From the NCBI GenBank assembly GCA_903915555.1, contig CAIWTL010000274.1, forward strand, positions 1 through 8,223: DNA of 8,223 nucleotides, in the 5' to 3' direction. Below the pieces are notes generated by a model. The model had not been told where the DNA came from, searched no databases, and saw only the letters and a list, made by a program, of their open reading frames with translations. This document shows, one piece after another, positions 1-5,514 of the stretch. Position 1 is the first letter of the stretch; each line of letters begins with the position of its first letter. The position numbers and the translations under genes are program-made. Source of the stretch: an uncultured Micrococcales bacterium (GTDB lineage: Bacteria > Actinomycetota > Actinomycetes > S36-B12 > GCA-2699445).

Positions 1-309
1 CCACCGCTGGCCCGCTACTGGGGCATGCCCGGCCAGACCGTCGACGTCGAGGCGGGGTTCCCCGTGGCCGGGTTCACCGACACCGCCGACATCCACGCCG
101 CATCACTGCCCGGTGGGCCCGCCGTCGTCGGCATGCACATCGGCCCCTACGACACGATGGGCGCGAGCTGGCAGTCGGTGGCGGCCTTTATGGGTGAGCG
201 GGGGTTGTCCCGCCGCGACGACCAGTGCTGGGAGATCTACCTCTCCGATCCCGGCGCCGAACCCGATCCCGCCACGTGGCGCACCCAGCTCGTCCAGCCC
301 GTCGGCTGA
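1..309 (+). CDS. GyrI-like small-molecule-binding domain protein (5' truncated)
   Basis: The frame is open from base 1 to a TGA at 307-309, giving 102 residues with no start in the window, so only the C-terminal part is seen. The line beginning PPLARYWGMPG, the central GMHIGPYDTMGASW and the closing CWEIYLSDPGAEPDPATWRT match the C-terminal half of the GyrI-like/AraC effector-binding fold. In that family the Glu of the E-x-Y segment lies in the ligand pocket, and the chain typically ends in W-R-T-x-(I/L)-x-x-P-V, as here (WRTQLVQPV). Members act as stand-alone cytosolic binding or hydrolase-like proteins, or as the sensor half of MerR/AraC regulators. The missing N-terminus would tell which. 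It is followed by a 231-bp gap with a dispersed repeat. The family call is good; the specific role is unknown. Confidence 0.8.
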   Translation, partial: PPLARYWGMPGQTVDVEAGFPVAGFTDTADIHAASLPGGPAVVGMHIGPYDTMGASWQSVAAFMGERGLSRRDDQCWEIYLSDPGAEPDPATWRTQLVQPVG

Positions 310-390
310 CCTCGCGGTCCCTCGATCCGTTCGCCCGCTCCGGGTATGCGGGGCCGACCCAGCAGAGCCTTGCCGCTTGCCGCGCTCCCC

Positions 391-472
391 CTCCTGCAAC
401 CGGGAGCTTCGCCACCACAGTGGGGGCCTCCGCGCCGTGAATCCGGAGGTGAACCTCCCGTATTGCGGGGAG
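391..472. repeat. Dispersed imperfect repeat, copy A (upstream of vapBC)
   Basis: This stretch aligns end to end with 1200-1283. Shared blocks include CTTCGCCACCAC, GGGGCCT, GAATCCGG, GTGAACCTCCCGTA and TGCGGGGAG. By hand alignment there are about 13 differences in about 84 columns, or roughly 85% identity. It sits 81 bp after the GyrI-like gene and 68 bp before vapB. Its right end can fold as CTCCC(455-459)/GGGAG(468-472) around an 8-nt loop, or alternatively as GGAGG(445-449)/CCTCC(454-458) around TGAA. No protein is expected here. It is most likely an interspersed repeat family of this genome, possibly serving as a 3'-end hairpin for the upstream gene. Confidence 0.8.
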
Positions 473-486
473 CACCGATCGGTAGG

Positions 487-510
487 AGAGGAGAATCTGC
501 CGTATTGCCG
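487..510. repeat. Partial third copy of the repeat end, overlapping the vapB operator
   Basis: Bases 487-510 match 445-468 (the right end of copy A) at 19 of 24 positions with a constant 42-bp offset. The nine bases CCGTATTGC are identical at 458-466 and 500-508. The match runs directly into the first two half-sites of the inverted repeat in front of vapB. This suggests that the repeat end and the operator share an origin by local duplication. The stretch is short and five mismatches are present, so this is moderately supported. Confidence 0.5.
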
Positions 511-534
511 TACAAGTGGTTACGGGAGTACGGT
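500..534 (+). promoter_or_regulatory. Likely vapBC promoter and autoregulatory operator
   Basis: Two CCGTA half-sites (500-504, 508-512) are followed by two TACGG half-sites (521-525, 529-533). The arms of 13 bp match at 11 positions and are separated by 8 nt, and half-sites within an arm are 8 bp apart. Ribbon-helix-helix antitoxins usually bind such inverted sites to repress their own operon. A plausible promoter lies within it: TTGCCG (505-510), an 18-nt spacer, then TACGGT (529-534). Transcription would then begin at about 541, the A of the vapB ATG, giving a leaderless mRNA. That fits the lack of a well-spaced Shine-Dalgarno sequence; GGGAG at 524-528 is 12 nt away. The inverted repeat is seen directly. 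Promoter and operator function are inferred. Confidence 0.6.
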
Positions 535-540
535 CGATGC

Positions 541-768
541 ATGAAGACGACGCTCGTGCTGCCGGACGAAGTCGTGCAGCAGCTCAAGAACCGCTGCACC
601 GAGGAGGGGAGATCCATGTCATCGATCGTGGAAGAAGCACTCGTCCGGTACCTGGGGTCCACGGCGGTCACGACGACCCGGCTCGACCTGCCGAGTTTCG
701 CCGCTGGGGTCCCGCACGTCGACGTCGCCGACCGCAACGCCCTCGCCGCGCTCATGGACGACGCGTGA
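541..768 (+). CDS. vapB: VapB-type ribbon-helix-helix antitoxin
   Basis: This 75-residue protein opens with MKTTLVLPDEVVQQLKNRC, the short beta strand and first helix of a ribbon-helix-helix DNA-binding domain. The second helix follows (about residues 20-38, SMSSIVEEALVRYL). The tail, with LDLPSF near residues 47-52 and DVADRNALAALMDDA at the end, resembles the toxin-wrapping tail of actinobacterial VapB antitoxins. It should neutralise the VapC encoded next and repress the operon through the inverted repeat just upstream. The ATG at 541 is chosen because the family N-terminus starts there; the frame stays open further upstream, but that part runs through the repeat and operator. Its TGA overlaps the vapC GTG by four bases, the usual coupled arrangement. 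VapB subfamily assignment rests on context and motif memory. Confidence 0.9.
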   Translation: MKTTLVLPDEVVQQLKNRCTEEGRSMSSIVEEALVRYLGSTAVTTTRLDLPSFAAGVPHVDVADRNALAALMDDA

Positions 769-1199
769 TCGCGATCGACACCAACGTGCTGGTGTATGCG
801 GTGAACTCCGACGATCCGCGGCACGAGGGCTGCCGGCGCTTCCTGGACGACGCGCTGGCCAACCACTTGGTCCGAGCGCCGTGGACGGTGCTGTACGAGT
901 TCCTGCGGGTGGTCACCCACCCCCGCGTGTTGCCCACGCCCCTCACCGCGGACCAGGCGTGGCAGTTCGTCGCCGCACTGTTGGCCTCGCCGGCGTTCCT
1001 CCCTCTGGCCGAATCCGATCGGCACGCTGGCTACGCCCAACGTGCGCTGGCCGCGCCAGGTGTGGCGGGCAACCTGGTCCACGACGCCCACATCGCTGCT
1101 GTTCTGGCCAACCACGGCATCACCCAGATCTGGACCTTCGACCAGGACCTCCGTCGCTTCCCCGGTCTCACCGTCAAGGACCCCCTGACCGACTGGTAG
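765..1199 (+). CDS. vapC: VapC-type PIN-domain ribonuclease toxin
   Basis: This 144-residue PIN-domain protein has the length usual for VapC. The acidic metal-binding set is complete: Asp5 in MIAIDTNVLVY, Glu45 in LYEFLRV, Asp107 in LVHDAHIAA and Asp126 in TFDQDLRRF, with Asp128 close by. Such toxins are Mg2+-dependent endoribonucleases that cut tRNA, rRNA or other RNA and slow growth when the antitoxin is degraded. The target here cannot be told from sequence. The start is GTG at 765, which overlaps the vapB stop in the sequence GTGA. There is no separate ribosome binding site, so translation is probably coupled to vapB. The same frame is open upstream but has no PIN-like content there. No lesion is visible, so the toxin looks functional. 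Confidence 0.92.
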   Translation: MIAIDTNVLVYAVNSDDPRHEGCRRFLDDALANHLVRAPWTVLYEFLRVVTHPRVLPTPLTADQAWQFVAALLASPAFLPLAESDRHAGYAQRALAAPGVAGNLVHDAHIAAVLANHGITQIWTFDQDLRRFPGLTVKDPLTDW

Positions 1200-1283
1200 C
1201 CCCTGCAACCCGGGAACTTCGCCACCACTTTCGGGGCCTTGGACGCCGCGAATCCGGGGGTGAACCTCCCGTAGTGCGGGGAG
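1200..1283. repeat. Dispersed imperfect repeat, copy B (abutting the vapC stop)
   Basis: This is the second copy of the element at 391-472, in the same orientation and about 85% identical by hand alignment. It starts at the base after the vapC TAG, so the two copies bracket vapBC. Its right end forms CCTCCC(1265-1270)/GGGAGG(1279-1284) around an 8-nt loop and could act as a weak terminator for vapBC, although no T-run follows. The alternative stem GGGGG(1256-1260)/CCTCC(1265-1269) keeps pairing through one G-U pair where copy A has A-U. I found no further full copy in the window. Confidence 0.8.
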
Positions 1284-1409
1284 GAGGGTGCGGGGGACGG
1301 ACTCCGGTGGCGGCGGCTCGGTCGGTACGGAACCGCCGGCGTTGAGGACTCCGGTCCGGGCTCCGTGGGTCAGGGTTGCGTGACCGCCGTAACGATCCGG
1401 CCCGGCCGC

Positions 1410-1415
1410 TACGAT
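1410..1415 (+). promoter_or_regulatory. Possible -10 box for the small lipoprotein gene
   Basis: TACGAT matches the TAnnnT pattern of housekeeping -10 boxes and lies 57 bp upstream of the ATG at 1472. No convincing -35 hexamer sits 16-19 bp further upstream, so this rests on the -10 alone. The rest of 1284-1471 holds nothing else I can assign. Confidence 0.3.
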
Positions 1416-1459
1416 TCCAGCCCAGTCGCCCGGGCATGAGTGGGTCACCAGCCACCGAC

Positions 1460-1465
1460 AAGGAG
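1460..1465 (+). promoter_or_regulatory. Ribosome binding site of the small lipoprotein gene
   Basis: AAGGAG lies six bases before the ATG at 1472. This is a near-consensus Shine-Dalgarno sequence with good spacing. It fixes this start and supports the gene being real despite its repetitive coding sequence. Confidence 0.75.
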
Positions 1466-1471
1466 AAGTAG

Positions 1472-1717
1472 ATGAACACCAGCAAGAAGACCAGCCTGAC
1501 CGCCCTCGCGGCGATGGGTGTTCTGGCAGGTGCCCTGCTTACCGGTTGTGGTCAGAGCGCTCCGGCGCCCGCCCCGGTGGACGAGACACCAGCCCCGGTC
1601 ACCCAGTCCGACGACAACGACCGCGACGACCGCGACGACAACGACCGCGACGATCGCGACGACAACGACCGCGACGATCGCGACGACAACGACAAGGACG
1701 ATCGCGACGACGACTGA
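1472..1717 (+). CDS. Small lipoprotein with Asp/Arg octapeptide repeats
   Basis: This is an 81-residue precursor. Residues 1-25 are a lipoprotein signal: a KK-containing n-region, a hydrophobic stretch LTALAAMGVLAGALL, and the lipobox LTG before Cys26. The mature protein should be lipid-anchored on the outer face of the membrane. A Pro/Ala/Thr linker (about residues 30-46) leads to four tandem octapeptides, DDNDRDDR three times and DDNDKDDR once, ending in DDD. The tail therefore has 23 Asp, 4 Asn and 8 basic residues in 35, a flexible polyampholyte. Such tails may bind divalent cations or wall polymers, but no known motif (for example an EF-hand loop) is present. I do not recognise the family. 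The ATG is supported by AAGGAG six bases upstream. It is followed by a strong hairpin at 1731-1774. Confidence 0.8.
   Translation: MNTSKKTSLTALAAMGVLAGALLTGCGQSAPAPAPVDETPAPVTQSDDNDRDDRDDNDRDDRDDNDRDDRDDNDKDDRDDD
1610..1705 (+). repeat. In-frame 24-bp tandem repeat, four units
   Basis: Four consecutive 24-bp units (1610-1633, 1634-1657, 1658-1681, 1682-1705) encode the Asp-rich octapeptides. Units 2 and 3 are identical. Unit 1 differs from them by one silent base, and unit 4 by the codon change CGC to AAG. Near-perfect identity at the DNA level suggests recent expansion by slippage or recombination, so copy number may vary between strains. Confidence 0.9.
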
Positions 1718-1730
1718 CCTTTCGTCGCTA

Positions 1731-1774
1731 CGAAGGCCGGGCGACCTCGGGAACCACCGGGGCCCCGGCCTTCG
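1731..1774. terminator. Hairpin between convergent genes, probable bidirectional terminator
   Basis: CGAAGGCCGGG (1731-1741) and CCCGGCCTTCG (1764-1774) are perfect 11-bp reverse complements around a 22-nt loop. The hairpin begins 14 bp after the lipoprotein stop and lies 31 bp from the end of the convergent S16 protease gene at 1805, so it could terminate both. No T-run follows on either strand, as is common for actinobacterial terminators. The structure is certain; terminator function is inferred from position. Confidence 0.7.
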
Positions 1775-1804
1775 GCGTTCCCTGACCGCGCGCGACGTGA
1801 CCGA

Positions 1805-3676
1805 TCATCCCGTTCCGATCAGACCCCGATCCACTGCCGAACCGAGCATCGCGACGGACACGGCCGAGTGCCAGTTGTTCCGGTACGCACGAACCTGACC
1901 GGCCGGTGTGCGACCCTCGCTCTCCAGAGCGGGAACCGATGCCACACCCCACCTGGTCCACCACGCCGGCAGGGCAGCGCCGACCCCCTGGCTCTCCAGC
2001 GCCCCGACCGAGTCGAGGACCGACGCGCTACCCGCCGCCAGGGTGCGGTCGACCTGTGCGGACCGCATGGGGCTCTCCGGGTCCTCGGCCTGACTGACTC
2101 CCGTGGTGTACCAACCGAAGGCCTGGGCGCGGGCCACCTTGATCGCGGCAGCCAGGTAGTTGGCGACCGCCACCCCAGAGTCCCGCACCTCTTCCTGCAG
2201 ACCGGCCTCTCCACCGGGCAGCCCGCGGGCGGCACGGCGCAGGAACCAGGCCGTCGTCTGTCGATCGCACGTGGCGTCGGCGCAGGGCAGCGCAGTCCGC
2301 GCGTACTCGTCGTTGGCCCGGGCGGCCAGCAACAGGAGTTCGGTGTAGTCGTGGAGGAACTCCGCTGTCCCCGTCTGCCACTTCGCCGCCCCAGCGCCGG
2401 CGGGTACGGCCCCGCGAGAACCCACGAAGCGCATCGAGTCCGGCACCAGCACATCCAGCGTCACCCGCTGGTCGTGAGCCGCGCGCATGGCAGCGACGAT
2501 CACGGGCCTGCGGTCAGACCCGCGCACGTCGGCGCGGTGCTCCCGCAACACAGCACCGGCGAAGACGGACATCTCCGCCACCACCGGGACGGACAGCGCC
2601 GTGTGCGGATCGTCGGCCGCCCAGTCGCCCAGCGTGCGGGTCACGGCGGCACTGCGTTCGATGAGCCGATTCAGGAGTGCCGCGGTGCGCCGCTGCGCGG
2701 CTTCCGGTCGCCTCGACCAGGCGCGGGCCCGGGAATCGCCGATCGCCCGCTCCAACTGCGTGTAACCGTCGAACGCCAGCGCATACGCACGGGAGGATTC
2801 ACCGGCGCGCAGGGCCCGGTTCGCCTCCCGCAGGGACGAAGCCGCCACGGCGAGGACATCCGACGGAACCGAGGCTGAGGCCATGCGGTCGCGGAGCCGA
2901 CTCACCAAGGCGGCCGCGACCTGTGCCTCCTCCGCCGCGTTGCCCCGTGCCTCACCACTGCCTCGGGCCTCACCCACGCCGACAGCGGCCTCACCAACTG
3001 GCGACTCGGGGCCCGCGGCATCGGGAACCAGGGTCTCCCCGGTCACCCATCGGTACGCCTCGCGAACGCTGTCGACCTCGACGACCTGGACACCCGCGGG
3101 GCCGGGGACGGCCGAACCGGTCGGGACCAGCACCGTCGCCATCCCCGCTGCCGCTGCTGCGTCGACTTTCACCGCCACGTCGCCGACGGGCCCGATGGAA
3201 CCGTCGGGGGACACGGTGCCGGTGACCGTCACGTCGGATCGCACCGGTGCCCCATTCAGGAGCGCGAGCACCCCGACAGTCAGCGCGGCACCGGCGGAGG
3301 GCCCGTCGATCGGTCCCGTGATCCCGAACGACAGATCCACCTCGGCCGGATCGGCGCCCGCCAGCATGACGGCCTGGACGGCGGCGCTCGCGGTGGTGGC
3401 CCGCCACGCCGGGCCGGCTCCCTGCGCGGCCAGCGTCTCGAGGTTCAGGTCGATGGCGTCCACTTGATCGGGGACCAGCGAGATGTCCACGGGTTCGACT
3501 CCCGCGGCACCGGTGTCGGAACTCCACAACGCCGACACCGTCACGGTCGCCTCCGGTGCCGGTTCCCCCGGGTCGCTCGCCGGGCCGGCGCACGACGCGG
3601 TAACGGCCACCGCGATCGCCGCCCCCAGAAGTGCGCCCCCTCGTGGGCTACTGCGCTGCCACGACCAGCGGTTCAC
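1805..3676 (-). CDS. Lipoprotein with Lon-like (S16) Ser-Lys protease domain and helical C-terminal region
   Basis: This 623-residue exported protein starts with a signal peptide (hydrophobic GGALLGAAIAVAV) ending TASC, with Cys29 as the likely lipidation site. Thr at -3 makes the lipobox slightly atypical. About residues 65-213 form a Lon-type peptidase domain. The nucleophile is Ser127 in DGPSAGAALTVG and the general base Lys170 in GPVGDVAVKVDAAAAAG. The 43-residue spacing equals that of E. coli Lon (Ser679/Lys722). No AAA+ ATPase is present, and I see no PDZ domain such as YlbL-type proteins carry. A Gly/Ala/Glu linker (about 218-250) leads to about 370 residues rich in Ala, Arg and Leu, probably helical and not recognised. 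The layout recalls exported archaeal Lon-like proteases (COG1750, from memory). The GTG at 3676 is chosen for its compact signal peptide; an in-frame ATG at 3712 is the alternative. It overlaps the phosphatase gene by 29 nt, so the two are probably co-translated. Confidence 0.82.
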   Translation of the reverse strand: MNRWSWQRSSPRGGALLGAAIAVAVTASCAGPASDPGEPAPEATVTVSALWSSDTGAAGVEPVDISLVPDQVDAIDLNLETLAAQGAGPAWRATTASAAVQAVMLAGADPAEVDLSFGITGPIDGPSAGAALTVGVLALLNGAPVRSDVTVTGTVSPDGSIGPVGDVAVKVDAAAAAGMATVLVPTGSAVPGPAGVQVVEVDSVREAYRWVTGETLVPDAAGPESPVGEAAVGVGEARGSGEARGNAAEEAQVAAALVSRLRDRMASASVPSDVLAVAASSLREANRALRAGESSRAYALAFDGYTQLERAIGDSRARAWSRRPEAAQRRTAALLNRLIERSAAVTRTLGDWAADDPHTALSVPVVAEMSVFAGAVLREHRADVRGSDRRPVIVAAMRAAHDQRVTLDVLVPDSMRFVGSRGAVPAGAGAAKWQTGTAEFLHDYTELLLLAARANDEYARTALPCADATCDRQTTAWFLRRAARGLPGGEAGLQEEVRDSGVAVANYLAAAIKVARAQAFGWYTTGVSQAEDPESPMRSAQVDRTLAAGSASVLDSVGALESQGVGAALPAWWTRWGVASVPALESEGRTPAGQVRAYRNNWHSAVSVAMLGSAVDRGLIGTG

Positions 3677-5267
3677 ACGGCCCGCCCCCCGTGCTGCGCA
3701 GCGGCTGCCCATTCTTGTCCCGCGGGACGACCTTGAGTTGGGTGCTGTCCACCTCGACGGTCGCGTAGGAGTAGGTGTCCATCTGGGCGCAAGTGAGACC
3801 CAGCCCGCCATCCTGGACCGGCGTGAGGAAGAGGTCGGTGGCGATCATCTCCGTGGCGGGCCGCGGCGCCTTCGGGAAGTAGCGATCCCAGATGAACGAC
3901 CGGGTGCCGGCGGCCGCGGGCCCGACGGCCACCTCGTGGGCCCGGTCGCCCACCGTGTTGATGAGCGTGGCGTGGATGTCGGTGGCCAGCGACACCGTGT
4001 TCGGGGTTCGGTCCAGGACGTCGAGCAGGCGCCGCCGCTCAGCGGGGTATCCCTCGAAGCGACCGTACGGCGCCACATAGACCTGCTGCATCGGTCCGGT
4101 GCTCACGATGACCCGGAACGTCGCGGTGGAGTCGGCCAGATCCTTGCGGAGGGATTCGAACTGGCGGGTGCCGAGGATGGTGCGATCGGGCTCGTTCAGC
4201 GCGCGACGGCAGGCCTCCGGAACCGGCCACAACAGCGAGGGTTCCTTCAGGGTCGCGGCCAACTCCTCGCGGATCTCCGGCGGCGCCAGCGGGATCCGGT
4301 CGATGCGGTTGGTCTTGGGATTCCAGCAGGGATTGCTGGCCGCAGGAATCTCATCGACCGGTTCGGTGCGGAACGACGTCTCGTCCAGGACGAACAGATC
4401 CAGGTTCCGGCCCCACCGGTACACGGCATACAGGCCATCGCCGTCGGAGTGCCGGGCCGGCATGTAGTCCAGGAACGCGTCGCGGCCCGCCCGCCACACC
4501 TTGTCGTTGTCCGCGGTGCGGAAGAAGCCGTTGTCCCACTCGTGGTCATCCCAGTGGGAGTAGACCGACGTCGCGGCCCGGGCCTCCCGCAACTGGTCCT
4601 GCGCCAGGTTCTGGTGGTACTTCGCCCACTTCTCCTCACGGGTGAGGGCGGTCGGCTTGTCGCGCTTGCCCACCACACTGTCGCTGTAGATCACGTCACC
4701 GCCGAACACCCAGAAGTCGGGCGCTGATTCGGCGATGCGGCGGAAGACGTCGAAGCCGTTGAAGTACGGAGTCGTGGCTCCCTGCTCGGCTTCCGCCGTG
4801 GCGTCCCCGGTGAAGGCGAACTGGACGGGCACGTCGGCGTCGGGGGCCGGGGCCGTGCGGAACGCCCCCACCTCGCTCACCCACCCGGACTCCGTGCAGA
4901 AGCGGTACTGGTAGTCGGTTCCCGGAGTCAGCCCGGTCACCGGGAAGTGGACGGTGAGGTCCCGGTCAGCCGACGAGGTCTGCGCCGCGGTCCAGGTGGC
5001 GCCGGCGGAGTCGGCGCTGCAGGTGTCGGTGAACCCGCCATCGTCGCGGACCTCTGCCACCACGCGCTGCGGGCGGTCGCTCCGTGTCCAGATCTGCGCC
5101 GCCCGGGGCGTGACATCACCGCTGGCGACGCCGAAGCCGAAGCCGACCTGCTCGGCACCGGCGGCCTGGCGCACGGCGGGGGCGGGGGTGTCCGGCTGCG
5201 AGGCGCATCCGGACAGGACGCCGACGGCTCCGAGGACCGCCCCCACAGCGAGGGTTCTACGAGTCAC
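3648..5267 (-). CDS. phoD: PhoD-family alkaline phosphatase/phosphodiesterase, Tat-like lipoprotein
   Basis: This 539-residue protein has the size and layout of PhoD enzymes, metal-dependent secreted phosphomonoesterases/diesterases that release phosphate outside the cell. The N-terminus has a twin-arginine TRRTLAV and the lipobox LSG before Cys21, so it is probably Tat-exported and lipid-anchored. A PhoD N-terminal beta domain follows (about residues 42-138, starting FGVASGDVTPRAAQIWTRSD). Next comes the metallophosphatase domain with Asp155 (FTGDAT), Asp191 and Tyr194 (GGDVIYSD), WDDHEWDNG (239-247), LDETSFR (294-300), LGTRQFESL (365-373) and TDIH (429-432). Where many relatives have GDxH, this one has TDIH; Asp and His are kept. 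Start is GTG at 5267, with no clear Shine-Dalgarno in front. The S16 lipoprotein gene starts inside its 3' end. The family is clear; substrate is not. I saw no convincing PHO box upstream. Confidence 0.9.
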   Translation of the reverse strand: MTRRTLAVGAVLGAVGVLSGCASQPDTPAPAVRQAAGAEQVGFGFGVASGDVTPRAAQIWTRSDRPQRVVAEVRDDGGFTDTCSADSAGATWTAAQTSSADRDLTVHFPVTGLTPGTDYQYRFCTESGWVSEVGAFRTAPAPDADVPVQFAFTGDATAEAEQGATTPYFNGFDVFRRIAESAPDFWVFGGDVIYSDSVVGKRDKPTALTREEKWAKYHQNLAQDQLREARAATSVYSHWDDHEWDNGFFRTADNDKVWRAGRDAFLDYMPARHSDGDGLYAVYRWGRNLDLFVLDETSFRTEPVDEIPAASNPCWNPKTNRIDRIPLAPPEIREELAATLKEPSLLWPVPEACRRALNEPDRTILGTRQFESLRKDLADSTATFRVIVSTGPMQQVYVAPYGRFEGYPAERRRLLDVLDRTPNTVSLATDIHATLINTVGDRAHEVAVGPAAAGTRSFIWDRYFPKAPRPATEMIATDLFLTPVQDGGLGLTCAQMDTYSYATVEVDSTQLKVVPRDKNGQPLRSTGGGPCEPLVVAAQ

Positions 5268-5484
5268 GTGGCCAGTGTGCCCAAGACGCCGCCCCCTCGC
5301 CCCACGGCTGACCGGAAACTTGACGGCGGCCGACTTCCCCCGATGGCGTCATGTCGATGCGACCGCTGGAGAAGGAAGCACCGGGAGGGGCTGGAGCGGG
5401 GGGGCGAGGAACGGGCTGGGGGCAGGTCCGAGTGGGAGGGTCGGGGATTGTCGCGGTTGCAGGGACACAGTCGACTCGGTTGGG

Positions 5485-5490
5485 TAACTT
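5485..5490 (+). promoter_or_regulatory. Possible -10 box for the SGNH hydrolase gene
   Basis: TAACTT fits TAnnnT and lies 24 bp upstream of the start at 5515. The best -35-like hexamer, TTGCAG at 5457-5462, is 22 bp away, longer than the usual 16-19, so this is weak. The remainder of the 247-bp divergent gap (5268-5514) should contain promoters for both this gene and phoD, but I see no clear second promoter, operator or RNA structure. Confidence 0.25.
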
Positions 5491-5500
5491 GACCAAGGCT

Positions 5501-5508
5501 GAGGGGAG
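5501..5508 (+). promoter_or_regulatory. Ribosome binding site deciding the TTG start of the SGNH hydrolase
   Basis: GAGGGGAG ends six bases before TTG at 5515, a good Shine-Dalgarno position. It supports the rare TTG as the true start. The encoded N-terminus is a complete signal peptide. Confidence 0.65.
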
Positions 5509-5514
5509 TTTCCG

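Noticed and set aside
445..458. GGTGAAC inside repeats A and B as a PHO box (reverse of GTTCACC)
   Set aside because: Only a single heptamer occurs per repeat, with no adjacent direct repeat at 11-bp spacing, and it is far from phoD.
391..1283. Integron cassette with attC-like sites around vapBC
   Set aside because: The repeats do not show the paired attC core motifs, and no integrase is present in the window.
237..1448. Long minus-strand open frame (about 403 codons) across vapBC and both repeats
   Set aside because: It runs antisense to two well-supported genes and through both repeat copies, has no domain resemblance, and is explained by high GC content.
1610..1705. CRISPR-like array
   Set aside because: The 24-bp units are contiguous with no spacers and encode an in-frame peptide repeat after a lipoprotein signal.
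1868..2878. Plus-strand open frame of about 336 codons opposite the S16 lipoprotein
   Set aside because: Antisense shadow of the S16 gene C-terminal region; Arg/Pro/Gly-rich with no domain.
3677..3811. Longer N-terminus for the S16 lipoprotein, extending the frame upstream to 3811
   Set aside because: It would overlap phoD by 164 nt and bury the signal peptide behind about 45 Arg/Pro-rich residues; the GTG at 3676 gives a standard signal peptide.
3483..4727. Plus-strand open frame of about 414 codons opposite phoD
   Set aside because: Antisense shadow of a clearly coding PhoD frame; composition rich in Arg/Gly/Val with no recognisable motif.
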